From positions 124,001-188,000 of the forward strand of contig JAJDTB010000032.1 of assembly GCA_022827345.1 (NCBI GenBank): 64,000 bases of DNA. The letters are read 5' to 3'. Both the position numbers and the translations under genes were made by a program. Origin of the DNA: Gemmatimonadota bacterium (GTDB lineage Bacteria > Gemmatimonadota > Gemmatimonadetes > Longimicrobiales > Gaopeijiaceae). Shown here piece by piece: positions 43,947 to 53,659 of this stretch (position 1 is the stretch's first letter; each line of letters begins with the position of its first letter). Below the pieces are notes generated by a model. It did no database searches. It was not told the DNA's origin and saw nothing but the letters and a program-made list of their open reading frames with translations.

Positions 43947-46792
43947 ACATGACATTTTGTAATCTTATCTTTACAATCTGGACGGGTGACCGCACCTTTG
44001 GCCGATGTCGTGCAACGGCGCTCGTGCTCCTCGCGATGTCAATGGGAGCACCTCTGAGCCACGCATCCGGCCAAGAGGCCAGCCGCACGGTGGATACCAT
44101 TTCCACCCTCGGACTCGACCAGGGGTTGCAAGCCCTGGACGCGGGTCCCATTCATCTTGAACTCGTCCGCGCCTCGCAAACCGTGGCTGCGCTCCACCCC
44201 GAAGGCCACGACGGGTTCGACTTCACCCCGTCCGACTGGCTGGAACGGCGGGCGGCCAACAGTTACTTCCACCTCGGTGACCTCACGCTTCGCCTGCGGT
44301 GGAACCGATCGGACGGCTGGAGACACTACTCGACCGCCGCGTCCCGCCGCCCCGTCGAAGCGCTCCCGGCCACGGCCCCGGTACTCGCCGCCGCCGACCT
44401 GTCGCCCACCCTCCCCACCGACATCCCGATCCGGATCGGTCGCTTCTGGGAGTCACGCAACGGCCACCTCGCGCTCCGCTTCGAACTGCACAACCCCGGC
44501 AACACACCCGTGGAGATCGGCGCCCTTGGCATCCCCCTGGTGTTCAACAACATCCTCTCGGAGCGCTCCCTCGACGAGGCGCACGCGGTCTCGTCCTTCC
44601 ACGATCCCTACATCGGGCGGGACGCCGGATACCTGCAGGTCACGCGCCTCAGCGGCCAGGGGCCGGCGCTGCTCATCGTGCCGCTCGGCGACACTCCCTT
44701 CGAGGCCTACAATCCGCTGCTGAGCGATCCGACGCCCCGCGGGGTCACCTTCGAGGGATTCTACGAGTGGATGGCGCACAGCCTCGCATATGCGGAGGAC
44801 GAGTGGAGCGACGCCGATCCGTGGAACCCGCCCACTTCGGCCACGCTGGGCCCGGGTGAGACCCGCTCCTACGGGGTGGCGTTTCTCCTGGCCGACGAGA
44901 TCCGGTCGATCGAATCGACGCTGCTCGCCGACGGCCGGCCGGTCGCCGTCGGTGTACCCGGTTACGTGGTGCCGATGGACATCGAGGCCCGGCTCTTCGT
45001 GAGGCACACGGCCGCGGTGCGAACGCTGGCCGTGGAGCCGCCGGGAGCGCTCGCGATCACGCCCTCCGGCGAGCCGCAAGGAGCGCCGGCCATCGCCGCC
45101 GCCGATCCGGCCGCCTCCGGCTGGGACGCCTACGACGTCCGCGGGCGGTCGTGGGGACGCGCACGCCTCACGGTGACATACGAGGACGGGCTGGAGCAGA
45201 CCATCCACTACAAGGTCATCAAGCCGGCCGCCGATGCGGTCGCGGACCTCGGGCGCTTCCTGACTACCGAGCAGTGGTTCGAGGTCCCGGACGATCCGTT
45301 CGGCCGCAGCCCGTCCGTCATCAGCTACGACTACGACGAGCGCAGGCACGTCACCGAGGACAACCGGGCCTGGATCGCGGGAATCGGGGACGAGGGCGGG
45401 TCCGGATCATGGCTGGCCGCGATCATGAAGCAACTCGTGCAGCCGGACCCGGCAGAACTCGCGAAGATGCAGCGGTTCGTGGACGAGGTGGTGTGGGGCG
45501 GGCTCCAGTACGCCGAGGGCGAACTGGCCTACGGAGTCCGCAAGAGCATGTTCTACTACCAGCCCGACGAGATGCCCGAGGGTACCTACAGCGACGACGT
45601 CCGCTACGGCGGCTGGTCGAGCTGGGACCGCGAGCACGCGATGACGGTCGGCAGATCCTACAACTACCCGCACGTCGCCGCGCTGCACTGGGTCCTGTAC
45701 CGCCTGGCGCGCAACCGGGAGGATCTGGTCACGAATCACTCCTGGGACTGGTACCTCGACCGCGCCTGGCGAACCGGTCAGGCCATGGTCGAGCACGCCG
45801 GGCACTATGCGCAATTCGGCCAGATGGGCGGGACGATCTTCCTCCTCATCCTGCTCGACCTGCAGCGGGAGGGCTGGACGGAGCAGGCGGCGGCGCTGGA
45901 GGCGACGATGCGCGCGCGGGCCGAGGTCTGGCGCGAACTGGGCTACCCCTACGGCAGCGAGATGCCCTGGGACTCGACCGGACAGGAGGAGGTCTACGCC
46001 TGGTGCCGGTATTTCGGCTTCGACGAGAAGGCGCTGGTCACGCTGAATGCCATCCTCGCCTACACCCCGGCGGTGCCGCACTGGGGATACAACGGAAGCG
46101 CCCGCAGGTACTGGGACTTCGTGTACGCGGGCAAGCTCCGGCGGATCGAGCGCCAGCTCCATCACTACGGCTCGGCGCTGAACACGATCCCCGTGCTCTC
46201 GGAGTATCGCGCCGACCCCGACGACCTCTACCTGCTGCGCGTCGGGTACGCGGGCCTGATGGGCGGCATCACGAACATCACGCAGGACGGGTTCGGCCCC
46301 AGCGCCTTCCACGCCTACCCCTCAACGCTGCGGATCGACGGATACTCGGGCGACTACGGACCAGGGTTTCTGGGACATGCGATCAACACGGCCACGTACG
46401 TCGTGAACGACCCCGAGTTCAGCTGGCTGGCGTTCGGGGGGAACCTGACGGAGGGTGGGGCCGGCCCGGGCGGCGGCGCGGCCGGTGCCGTGGTTCGCGT
46501 CACCCCGCTCGACGCGGCACGCTCCCGCGTGTACCTGGCTCCGCTGGGCCTGTGGCTGACGCTGGACGCGGGCACGTTCGAAGCGGTGGAGCTGTCCGCC
46601 GACGGGGTCAGGGTGACGCTCTCGGCCGCAACGGCAACGCTGCGGAATGCGCACCTGCGCGTCGAGCAGCCCGCCGCGGTGGAGGGCGTGGGGCGGATCG
46701 TGCCGACCGGCTCATACGAGATGGAGCGGGGTGCCTACGTGGTGCCGCTGGGCGACGAGCCGGCTGTCGTCGCGCTGCGAGGCGGGAGCTGA
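43925..46792 (+). CDS. Secreted DUF5695-like protein (copy 1)
   Basis: A 955-residue exported protein. ATG 43925 overlaps the HAD gene by 22 nt and follows GGAAG; ATG 43949 would leave a better-placed signal peptide (hydrophobic ATALVLLAMSMGAPLSHASGQ). The protein has an N-terminal beta region and a middle/C-terminal helical region with the block FVDEVVWGGLQYAEGELAYG and SYNYPHVAALHWVLYRLAR. The downstream paralogue has the same order: VWGGLQ...YDYPHITLMYLSMYR. I match both to DUF5695, a family of no known function whose members often occur among polysaccharide-degradation genes. The shared helical region could be an alpha/alpha toroid glycan enzyme; that is inference. No catalytic site is recognised. 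Confidence 0.72.
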   Translation: MARNSNVNMTFCNLIFTIWTGDRTFGRCRATALVLLAMSMGAPLSHASGQEASRTVDTISTLGLDQGLQALDAGPIHLELVRASQTVAALHPEGHDGFDFTPSDWLERRAANSYFHLGDLTLRLRWNRSDGWRHYSTAASRRPVEALPATAPVLAAADLSPTLPTDIPIRIGRFWESRNGHLALRFELHNPGNTPVEIGALGIPLVFNNILSERSLDEAHAVSSFHDPYIGRDAGYLQVTRLSGQGPALLIVPLGDTPFEAYNPLLSDPTPRGVTFEGFYEWMAHSLAYAEDEWSDADPWNPPTSATLGPGETRSYGVAFLLADEIRSIESTLLADGRPVAVGVPGYVVPMDIEARLFVRHTAAVRTLAVEPPGALAITPSGEPQGAPAIAAADPAASGWDAYDVRGRSWGRARLTVTYEDGLEQTIHYKVIKPAADAVADLGRFLTTEQWFEVPDDPFGRSPSVISYDYDERRHVTEDNRAWIAGIGDEGGSGSWLAAIMKQLVQPDPAELAKMQRFVDEVVWGGLQYAEGELAYGVRKSMFYYQPDEMPEGTYSDDVRYGGWSSWDREHAMTVGRSYNYPHVAALHWVLYRLARNREDLVTNHSWDWYLDRAWRTGQAMVEHAGHYAQFGQMGGTIFLLILLDLQREGWTEQAAALEATMRARAEVWRELGYPYGSEMPWDSTGQEEVYAWCRYFGFDEKALVTLNAILAYTPAVPHWGYNGSARRYWDFVYAGKLRRIERQLHHYGSALNTIPVLSEYRADPDDLYLLRVGYAGLMGGITNITQDGFGPSAFHAYPSTLRIDGYSGDYGPGFLGHAINTATYVVNDPEFSWLAFGGNLTEGGAGPGGGAAGAVVRVTPLDAARSRVYLAPLGLWLTLDAGTFEAVELSADGVRVTLSAATATLRNAHLRVEQPAAVEGVGRIVPTGSYEMERGAYVVPLGDEPAVVALRGGS
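43940..43976. promoter_or_regulatory. AT-rich inverted repeats, possible operator
   Basis: Within a region of very high GC, about 37 bp at the araD/HAD-DUF5695 junction are AT-rich and hold two inverted repeats. AATGT(N7)ACATT spans 43940-43956, and TTGTAA(N8)TTACAA spans 43957-43976. They share TGTAA/TTACA half-sites. They overlap the presumed start of the DUF5695 gene, so they may be an operator or simply unusual coding sequence. No matching regulator gene is seen. Confidence 0.3.
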
Positions 46793-46795
46793 GGA

Positions 46796-49690
46796 ATGAA
46801 TATCGTCGCGGCCATCTCGTTTGCGCTCGCCGCGCAGGACTCCGGGTGCGTCCAGTCGGTCAGGACACTCGCGCAACTGGACTCCGCGGTCGCTGTTGCA
46901 CGGCGCGGGCTGGAGATCTCCCCGGCGTCCCGGGATCTCCGTTGCCGGTTGGCGGCGCTGCGCATGCAGGCGGGTGACTACGAGAGGGCCGATTCCATCC
47001 TGGAGCAACTGATCCACGGCCACCCTTACGACCTGGGTGCCCTCCTGACCCAGGTGGAACTCCGGCGCCGCCAGTACCGTTTCGAGGATGCGGATCGAAC
47101 GCTCGCGCAGGCGTCAGAGCTCTCGCCCGAGAGCCCCGAGGTCAGGCTGCTTCAGGGCGGGCTGGCGCTCGACAGAATGGATCTGCCCGGTGCGGACGGG
47201 ATCTACCGTGAGCTCCTCCGGCTCGACCCGAATTCGGCAAGCGCGAGGTTGGGTCTGGCCGAGATCGCGTTCTGGACCGACCGGCATGAGGACGCCCAGG
47301 AGTTGCTGCACCAGGCGCTGGCATTCGATCCATCGCTGGCACCGGCCCACTTGCTGGCGGCGCGCATCCATCGCGAGTTGCAGGCCGGCACCGAATGGAA
47401 GACCTCCGTGCACCGGGCGGTCGCAGTCGATTCGCTGTCGCCCGACGCGCACGCGGCGTTGGCCTCCGTCCTGCGAAACGACGGCACGCTGGAAGCCGCC
47501 TACGAGCACGCTCAGCGCGCCATCGAACTCGACCCCTTCTCCCATGCGGCGCACGCATACCTGGGAAACGGCGGATCACTCTTCGGCTATGACTCGGTAG
47601 CGGCGGATCCGGGAGAGTTCGATGGCCGGTTGGGCGAACTGCTCGCGCTCGGAGACGAACACCTGCTCGCCCGCCGGTATCGGGAGGCATTGGGACCGTT
47701 CCACGAGGTTCTGACCCTCGATTCCGGCAACGCCGTTGCCCTCATGGGAATCGGCACGGCGCACTATTACCTGGGCGATTTCGAATCCGCACTGGGCTGG
47801 TTCGAGCGAATCCTCGCCGATCACCCCGGCTACGGTCTCGCGCACTACGGCGTCAGCTATGCGCTGCGCCGAATGCGGGATCGCGCAATCCCGGCACTGG
47901 ACGAGATGCGCGCGGTGTTCGAGCAGCGCGATGCGCCCGAGCCCGCGGGGTTGCGAGACGTGTTCCCGGACTACGAGCGGCTCGACGGGGAATTGCAGAA
48001 GATCGTCCGCCTTTCCGTGGAGCCCTTCAGCAACTACCTGCCGGCGCTGGCCGTGGCCGGCGCCACCTTCCATCTGCTTCCGTTTCACAAGCTGCTCTGG
48101 CAGTCGCCCCACAAGGATGGCACGAAGGGGACGCGCACCTTCGATCTGCGGCTGTGGGACGATGTCAAGGGACAAGGCGGCTTTCACGCCGTCGGCGGGG
48201 AAGAATGGGTGAGGGATGTCCGCTACCAGCGCTGGAACGTCGTGACACACGAGTTCGCGCATCAGGTGCACGGCATGTTCCCGGAGGATCTGCGCGCCGA
48301 GGTCGCCGATCTCTTCCAGAGCGCCAAGGTGGAGCGGCGCACCCTGGATTACTACGCCGACTTCAACGAAATGGAGTATCTCGCCCAGGCCGCCGAGGCC
48401 TTCATCTCGGAGATCAAGTTCACGGATCAGCGAGGCACATCGAAGCACACCCGGATGCACCTCGCCGCCAGGGACCCCGCGCTCTTCGAATTCCTCAGCC
48501 GGGTGAACGAGCGGGACAGCTACCGGGATGTGGAGATCCGGGCGTACCGCCAGAAGGGCAACACCCTGATCCGGGAAGGTGATCTCACGGCGGCCAGCAC
48601 ATCGGCGCGGGAAGCATTGACACGGTACGGCGACCACCCGGAGCTCCTCACCCTTCTCGCGCGCGCTCATCGCCTCCGGGGCAACTATGCCGAAGCCAGG
48701 AGTCTCAACGGCATGGCGATCGAGGCATTCCCCGAGGCCATCGCGGGATACACGGGGCTCGCAGAAGACGTTGTTCTCGAGCAACGCGATCATCGGCGCG
48801 CCATAGCGCTGCTGCGGAGCGCTGCCCGGCTGCGTCCCGAATCGGCGGAGCCCAGGCTCAGGCTGGCCGATGTCTACTACCAGGCCGGCAAGCTCGACAG
48901 CCTTGAGCTGGAGCTGGACGCGGCACTGCGGATCGAGGGGTCACCCAACCCCTACGGCGGCACCTCCGACCCGTGGATCCTGAGAGGACGCGGCAGGATG
49001 CTGCAGGAGGATTGGAGAGGGGCTGAAGAGGCCCTTCGCCACAGTCTCGAGAACATCAACCGTCGGAACCCCTCGGCCTGGGCGGATGTCGCGCTGGCCC
49101 AGCTGCGGACGGGACGAGCCACAACGGGACGCGAGGACCTCGCGACGGCCAGCCTGCTGGACCCTGACAACGAGCGCGTGCTGGAGGTCCAATCGGCCTT
49201 CGCTGCCCACGAGGGCGATACGGCTACTGCGCGGCTGCTGTTCGAGCGTATCCTCGAGGAAAACGGGTTCAATCTTCGGGCGCTGACGGGGCTCAGCGAG
49301 CTCCTCGCAGGCAGCGACGCGGACCGTTCCCGGGCGCTCGTTGAACGGGGTTTGACGCAGATCACGGAGCCCCGTCCGGTCACGTTCGTTCTCAGGGACG
49401 GCAGCCACGTTCCCCGGGGCGGTTTCGACGAGTTTGCCGCTTCTCGCGTGCTTACGCGCGCCGGGGTCCTTGCCGAGGGCGACGGAGACCTGGCCGGGGC
49501 CCTCGAACACCACCGGAATGCCGTGGCACGTTTCCGGTTCAACTTCCGCTCGGGCGTGGAACTGGTGCGCCTCCATGCAGCGGCCGGTCGCGTGGAAGAC
49601 GCGCGGGCCGCGCTTCGCCGAATGGAGGAACTCGGAGCGCCGAGCCATTACCTGACCGAGGCCCGCGGCGTGCAGGGAGTCGAGCGGTGA
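46796..49690 (+). CDS. TPR protein with embedded HExxH zinc peptidase domain
   Basis: A 964-residue protein, 3 bp after the DUF5695-like gene. The first about 450 residues are TPR-like helices (LLTQVELRRRQYRFEDADRT, then ALMGIGTAHYYLGDFESALG). Then a gluzincin-like zinc site appears: HEFAHQVH with His485, Glu486 and His489, and a downstream EYLAQAAEAF near residue 526 supplying the likely third ligand. TPRs resume to the C-terminus. The N-terminal MNIVAAISFALAAQ is a short hydrophobic segment that may be a signal; export is uncertain. TPRs around a protease could hold an unfolded protein substrate. Related HEFAH proteins follow at 54.4-56.2 kb. Confidence 0.78.
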   Translation: MNIVAAISFALAAQDSGCVQSVRTLAQLDSAVAVARRGLEISPASRDLRCRLAALRMQAGDYERADSILEQLIHGHPYDLGALLTQVELRRRQYRFEDADRTLAQASELSPESPEVRLLQGGLALDRMDLPGADGIYRELLRLDPNSASARLGLAEIAFWTDRHEDAQELLHQALAFDPSLAPAHLLAARIHRELQAGTEWKTSVHRAVAVDSLSPDAHAALASVLRNDGTLEAAYEHAQRAIELDPFSHAAHAYLGNGGSLFGYDSVAADPGEFDGRLGELLALGDEHLLARRYREALGPFHEVLTLDSGNAVALMGIGTAHYYLGDFESALGWFERILADHPGYGLAHYGVSYALRRMRDRAIPALDEMRAVFEQRDAPEPAGLRDVFPDYERLDGELQKIVRLSVEPFSNYLPALAVAGATFHLLPFHKLLWQSPHKDGTKGTRTFDLRLWDDVKGQGGFHAVGGEEWVRDVRYQRWNVVTHEFAHQVHGMFPEDLRAEVADLFQSAKVERRTLDYYADFNEMEYLAQAAEAFISEIKFTDQRGTSKHTRMHLAARDPALFEFLSRVNERDSYRDVEIRAYRQKGNTLIREGDLTAASTSAREALTRYGDHPELLTLLARAHRLRGNYAEARSLNGMAIEAFPEAIAGYTGLAEDVVLEQRDHRRAIALLRSAARLRPESAEPRLRLADVYYQAGKLDSLELELDAALRIEGSPNPYGGTSDPWILRGRGRMLQEDWRGAEEALRHSLENINRRNPSAWADVALAQLRTGRATTGREDLATASLLDPDNERVLEVQSAFAAHEGDTATARLLFERILEENGFNLRALTGLSELLAGSDADRSRALVERGLTQITEPRPVTFVLRDGSHVPRGGFDEFAASRVLTRAGVLAEGDGDLAGALEHHRNAVARFRFNFRSGVELVRLHAAAGRVEDARAALRRMEELGAPSHYLTEARGVQGVER

Positions 49691-49745
49691 GCGCGTCGCG
49701 CCGTCAGGATGGGGAGGCCTGGTCCAACAGAGTCGGGTGGAACAC

Positions 49746-50819
49746 ATGCGCGTGACCGAAATGATCCAGGCTGTCGACCTGCATGCCGACGGAGAGCCCG
49801 GGAGGGTCATCGTCGGCGGCGTGCTCGACGTCCCTGGGGCCAGCATGTTCGAGAAGATGCAGTACCTGCAGGAAAACCGGGACCACATTCGCAAGCGCAT
49901 GCTTCGTGAGCCGCGCGGATACCCGGCCGCCAACTGCAACGTGATCCTGCCTCCGACCCGTCCGGAAGCGGACGCGGGATTCGTCATCATGGAGCAGACC
50001 GAGTACCCGCCGATGTCCGGTACCAACACGATCTGCGTCGTCACCGCCCTCGTCGAGACCGGCATGGTGAAGGTGGAGGAGCCCCGGACTTCGCTCGTCC
50101 TGGAGACGCCCGCGGGGCTGATTCGCGTCCGGGCCGACGTGGCCGCGGGCAAGGTCGAGCGCGTCACATTCGAGAACGTGCCGGCCTTCGCGGTGCACAC
50201 CGACGTGACGATCGAGGTCCCCACCCTGGGCCCGGTGACCGTCGATGTCGCGTGGGGCGGCATGTTCTACGTGATCGCGGACGCGGAGCCCCTGGGGCTG
50301 AAACTCGTGCCGGAGCGCGCGGGCGAGATCACGCGAGTCGGCGAGATGATCAAGGCCGCCGCTCGCGAGCAACTGCCTGTTGCGCACCCCGAAAACCCCG
50401 GGATCAGCGGGATCACGATCGGCGTCATTTCGGGACCGCCTGGTCGGGCGGACGCGACGCTGAAAAACGCGGCGGTTGTGTCCACGGGCACATTGGACTG
50501 GGGGCGCCCCGAGTCCTGGACCGGTGCGCTCGACCGCTCGCCATGCGGAACCGGGACGTGTGCGAAGATGGCCGCGCTGCACGCGAAGGGGGAGCTCGCA
50601 CTCCACGAGGACTTTCATCACGAAGGCATCCTTGGAACCGTCTTCACTGGTCGACTGGTGCGGGGAACACGCGTGGGGCCCTACCCCGCCGTCGTTCCGA
50701 CGCTCAGCGGCCACGCCTGGATCACCGGATTCGCGCAGTACGTCGTCGACCCCGGCGACCCGTTTCCCGAAGGCTACACGGTCGGCGACATCTGGGGCGC
50801 CGGGGAGGCTGTTTCATGA
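49746..50819 (+). CDS. Proline racemase family enzyme (hydroxyproline epimerase/dehydratase-like)
   Basis: A 357-residue cytoplasmic protein of the proline racemase superfamily. In this superfamily two residues act as acid/base. Proline racemase and 4-hydroxyproline 2-epimerase use Cys-Cys, and trans-3-hydroxyproline dehydratase uses Cys-Thr. Here the first is Ser91 (PPMSGTNT) and the second is Cys267 (SPCGTGTC), a Ser-Cys pair. DLHADGEPGRVI and WITGFAQYVVDP confirm the family. The substrate is therefore a proline or hydroxyproline, but reaction type cannot be fixed. ATG 49746 is preferred over GTG 49737. The next gene starts in the stop by ATGA overlap. In this arabinose run it suggests use of hydroxyproline. 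No later hydroxyproline enzymes are present. Confidence 0.83.
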   Translation: MRVTEMIQAVDLHADGEPGRVIVGGVLDVPGASMFEKMQYLQENRDHIRKRMLREPRGYPAANCNVILPPTRPEADAGFVIMEQTEYPPMSGTNTICVVTALVETGMVKVEEPRTSLVLETPAGLIRVRADVAAGKVERVTFENVPAFAVHTDVTIEVPTLGPVTVDVAWGGMFYVIADAEPLGLKLVPERAGEITRVGEMIKAAAREQLPVAHPENPGISGITIGVISGPPGRADATLKNAAVVSTGTLDWGRPESWTGALDRSPCGTGTCAKMAALHAKGELALHEDFHHEGILGTVFTGRLVRGTRVGPYPAVVPTLSGHAWITGFAQYVVDPGDPFPEGYTVGDIWGAGEAVS

Positions 50820-53659
50820 GCGAAGGACACGACAGCGGCCCCAACCGCCGCCAGTTTCTCGAAGCCGCCGGACTGGCCGCGCTGGGCACCACCCTCGGTG
50901 TGCCGGACGGGGCAGGTGCCTCGAAGCGCGGTGAACACTCGCCGCCCGGCCAGGCTTCCCGGTTCGCTGTGGAATTCGAGGACGGCGCGATCACCAGCCT
51001 GCGCTGCGCCGACGACACCGTCGACACCCAGTACATCGCCCCCGGGGCCCGTCTGGGGGACGCCATCCTGCGCTACCGGCGCGGCGGCGGTCAGTGGCGG
51101 GCGCTGGAAACCGGACAGGACGGCGTGCGCCGCACGGCGACCTCAAGTGCGGACGGAACGGAGCAGCTCGCCTCGGTGACGGGCCCGCCCGGATCGGCCG
51201 GCCCGGTAGTCGATCTTCGTTTCAACGTCGGCGAACGCGCGATCTCATGGTCCATTGCGGTCCGCAATCCGACCGATCTCCCCCTCGAGATCGGGGATCT
51301 CGCGCTCCCCCTGCCGATCAACCGCAACCGCCCGGCGCGAGGGGAGGAAAACCCCTCTCCGCCCGTGCTCAAACACAGCCTCGTCGCGGGGCACGGCTCC
51401 CATATCGTCTGGAACCGCGGCAACAGCGTGGGCCCGTATCTCATGATCACGCCCGACGGACACACCAGGCTCGAGTACTGGGAATCGGAGGGCGGGTACC
51501 GCGTCTTCGTTCACTCCGCCGCCGCGGGAGCGGTGGCCGCGGAGCGCGGATGCAACTGGCGGCAACCGAACACCGCTCTGGTGCTGGAGCCAGGCGACGA
51601 GGAATCGTATTCCTTCACCATCCGGTGGGCCGACGACTATGACCACGCCCGGGACATCCTCGTCGAGCAGGGCCTGGTCGACGTGCAAGTGGTGCCCGGC
51701 ATGACGGTGCCCACCGACCTCTCCGCCCGGATCGCATTGCGCTCCAAGGAGCCGATCCAGGGTGTGGACGCGGAACATCCGCAGGCGACCGAACTTCGCG
51801 AGCTGGGCCCGAGAGGCGACGCCGAGATCTACGAAGTGCGCTTTTCCAGACTCGGCGAGAACCGTCTCACCGTGCGTTTCGGCGACAACCGGCACATGCA
51901 CCTCGAGTTCTTCGTGACGGAGCCGCTCGAGACGCTCATCGCGAAGCGGGCCGCCTTCATCGCATCGCATCAGCACCGCGATCCGGCGCTCTGGTACGAC
52001 GGCCTCCTGGCGGAGTGGGCCATGGACACGCACGTCATGCTCGGGCCCGACAACTACGACCGTATCGTCGGCTGGCGCATCTACGAGGTGACCTGTGACG
52101 ACCCCGGGCTCAGCAAGCCGGCCTTTCTCGCGTCCAAGAACGCGGAATTCCCCGTCCAGCGAGAGGTCGAAGCGCTGGACTACTACATCGAGAACTTCGT
52201 GTGGGGCGGACTTCAGCGGACGACCGGGGAGACCTTCTCCTACGGGATCTACGGCATCCCCGATTGGAAGACGAACCGCGAGAGCGACGACCCCGGCCGG
52301 GCGGGCCGGCAGCACCTGTGGCGCATCTACGACTACCCCCACATCACGCTCATGTACCTGAGCATGTACCGGGTCGCGAAGAACCACCCCTACATCCGCA
52401 CGGCCATGAGCGCGGCCGACTACCTGCGGCGCGCATATGGCACGGCTCTCGCCCTGTTCACCATCCCGTGGGAAATCGAGCGCTGGTCGGCCTACGGCAC
52501 CGGTTTGATGAACGGCCTGGTGGTCGAAGACGTCATCGACGCCCTGTACGCGGAAGGGATGCGGGAGGAGGCCGAGCGGCTGCGTCCGCACTGGGAGCGC
52601 AAGGTTCGGACGTTCGTCATCGACCGGCCCGACCTGTTCCGCTCCGAGTACCCCTTCGACACGACCGGCTTCGAAGAGACGCACGCGCTGGCAAGGTACG
52701 CGCTGCGCGTCGCCGATCCGGGAGGCCCGGACGAGCCGCGGGAGGTCCGGGTGGGATGGGTGGACTACCCGGCGTCGACCCGCATCCCGCTCGAGGCCGC
52801 GAGGGAGTTCATGGAAACCCAGATGGCCGCCAACGTTTTCTGCCGCGGCTGGCTCGAGAACGCGTACTACCTCCTTGGCAGCGATATCCGCGGATCGGGC
52901 GGAAACTCGTACACCCTCAGCTACATGTCCCAGATGGGGGGATGGAGCGTGCTCGACTATGCGCTGCACCACGCGCAGGACCCGTGGCCGTATCTCCGCC
53001 TTGGCTACGCGTCATTCCTCAGCGCCTGGGCTCTCATGAACACCGGTACGCCGGAGTCCGACTACGGCTACTGGTACCCGGGACCCGAGAACGACGGCGG
53101 CGCCGGCGGCGGCTTTGAACCGGCGCCTTACGGAGAGACCTGGCTGGACCAGCCGCATTCGCGGGGGTCGTGGTACTACTCCTGCGAGATCGACTTGGGG
53201 TTCTGCGGCGGCCTTCGCTGCGCCCGCACGGTCGTGGCCGACGACCCTGTCTTCGGCCGCTTCTGCTTCGGCGGCGAATGGCGGACCGCCGGCGACGGCA
53301 TCGAGGTTGTGCCGCGTGAAGGCGTCCGCCGACGCTTCCACGCCATGCTCGCCGGAGGCCGTGTCCACCTCGAGACGAAGGTCGACCGCTTCGCCGCGGG
53401 ACGCTCCATCTTCCTGCGCGAGGGCCTGTCCGAGTTCCGGTTCGAACTCGAGAGCGGCAACCCCGAAGCCCACCGCAACACCGTGCTCGTGTCGGGTCTC
53501 CGTGCCGGGACCTATCGGGTGCGGCTCGGACCGGAGACCATCTCCGCGTTCGAAGCCGCCGACGGGGTGGCCGTGAGGTTCGAGGTGCCCGTGAACGGGA
53601 CCGGCGGCTCTGGAGAGATCACGGTGACCCGCTCCCCCGTTTCCCCCGATTCGCGGTGA
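50816..53659 (+). CDS. DUF5695-like protein, Tat-exported (copy 2)
   Basis: A 947-residue protein starting with MSEGHDSGPNRRQFLEAAGLAALG, a Tat signal. It shares with the protein at 43925-46792 an N-terminal beta region and a C-terminal helical region, including the block YYIENFVWGGLQRTTGETFSYG and the block YDYPHITLMYLSMYRVAKN. Similarity is moderate, so the two have diverged. Its presumed C-terminal beta region resembles domains that follow alpha/alpha toroids in glycan-degrading enzymes. The function is unknown. Start ATG 50816 overlaps the racemase stop (ATGA). The cyclophilin gene starts by GTGA overlap at its stop, so it is part of the same transcript. Confidence 0.75.
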   Translation: MSEGHDSGPNRRQFLEAAGLAALGTTLGVPDGAGASKRGEHSPPGQASRFAVEFEDGAITSLRCADDTVDTQYIAPGARLGDAILRYRRGGGQWRALETGQDGVRRTATSSADGTEQLASVTGPPGSAGPVVDLRFNVGERAISWSIAVRNPTDLPLEIGDLALPLPINRNRPARGEENPSPPVLKHSLVAGHGSHIVWNRGNSVGPYLMITPDGHTRLEYWESEGGYRVFVHSAAAGAVAAERGCNWRQPNTALVLEPGDEESYSFTIRWADDYDHARDILVEQGLVDVQVVPGMTVPTDLSARIALRSKEPIQGVDAEHPQATELRELGPRGDAEIYEVRFSRLGENRLTVRFGDNRHMHLEFFVTEPLETLIAKRAAFIASHQHRDPALWYDGLLAEWAMDTHVMLGPDNYDRIVGWRIYEVTCDDPGLSKPAFLASKNAEFPVQREVEALDYYIENFVWGGLQRTTGETFSYGIYGIPDWKTNRESDDPGRAGRQHLWRIYDYPHITLMYLSMYRVAKNHPYIRTAMSAADYLRRAYGTALALFTIPWEIERWSAYGTGLMNGLVVEDVIDALYAEGMREEAERLRPHWERKVRTFVIDRPDLFRSEYPFDTTGFEETHALARYALRVADPGGPDEPREVRVGWVDYPASTRIPLEAAREFMETQMAANVFCRGWLENAYYLLGSDIRGSGGNSYTLSYMSQMGGWSVLDYALHHAQDPWPYLRLGYASFLSAWALMNTGTPESDYGYWYPGPENDGGAGGGFEPAPYGETWLDQPHSRGSWYYSCEIDLGFCGGLRCARTVVADDPVFGRFCFGGEWRTAGDGIEVVPREGVRRRFHAMLAGGRVHLETKVDRFAAGRSIFLREGLSEFRFELESGNPEAHRNTVLVSGLRAGTYRVRLGPETISAFEAADGVAVRFEVPVNGTGGSGEITVTRSPVSPDSR

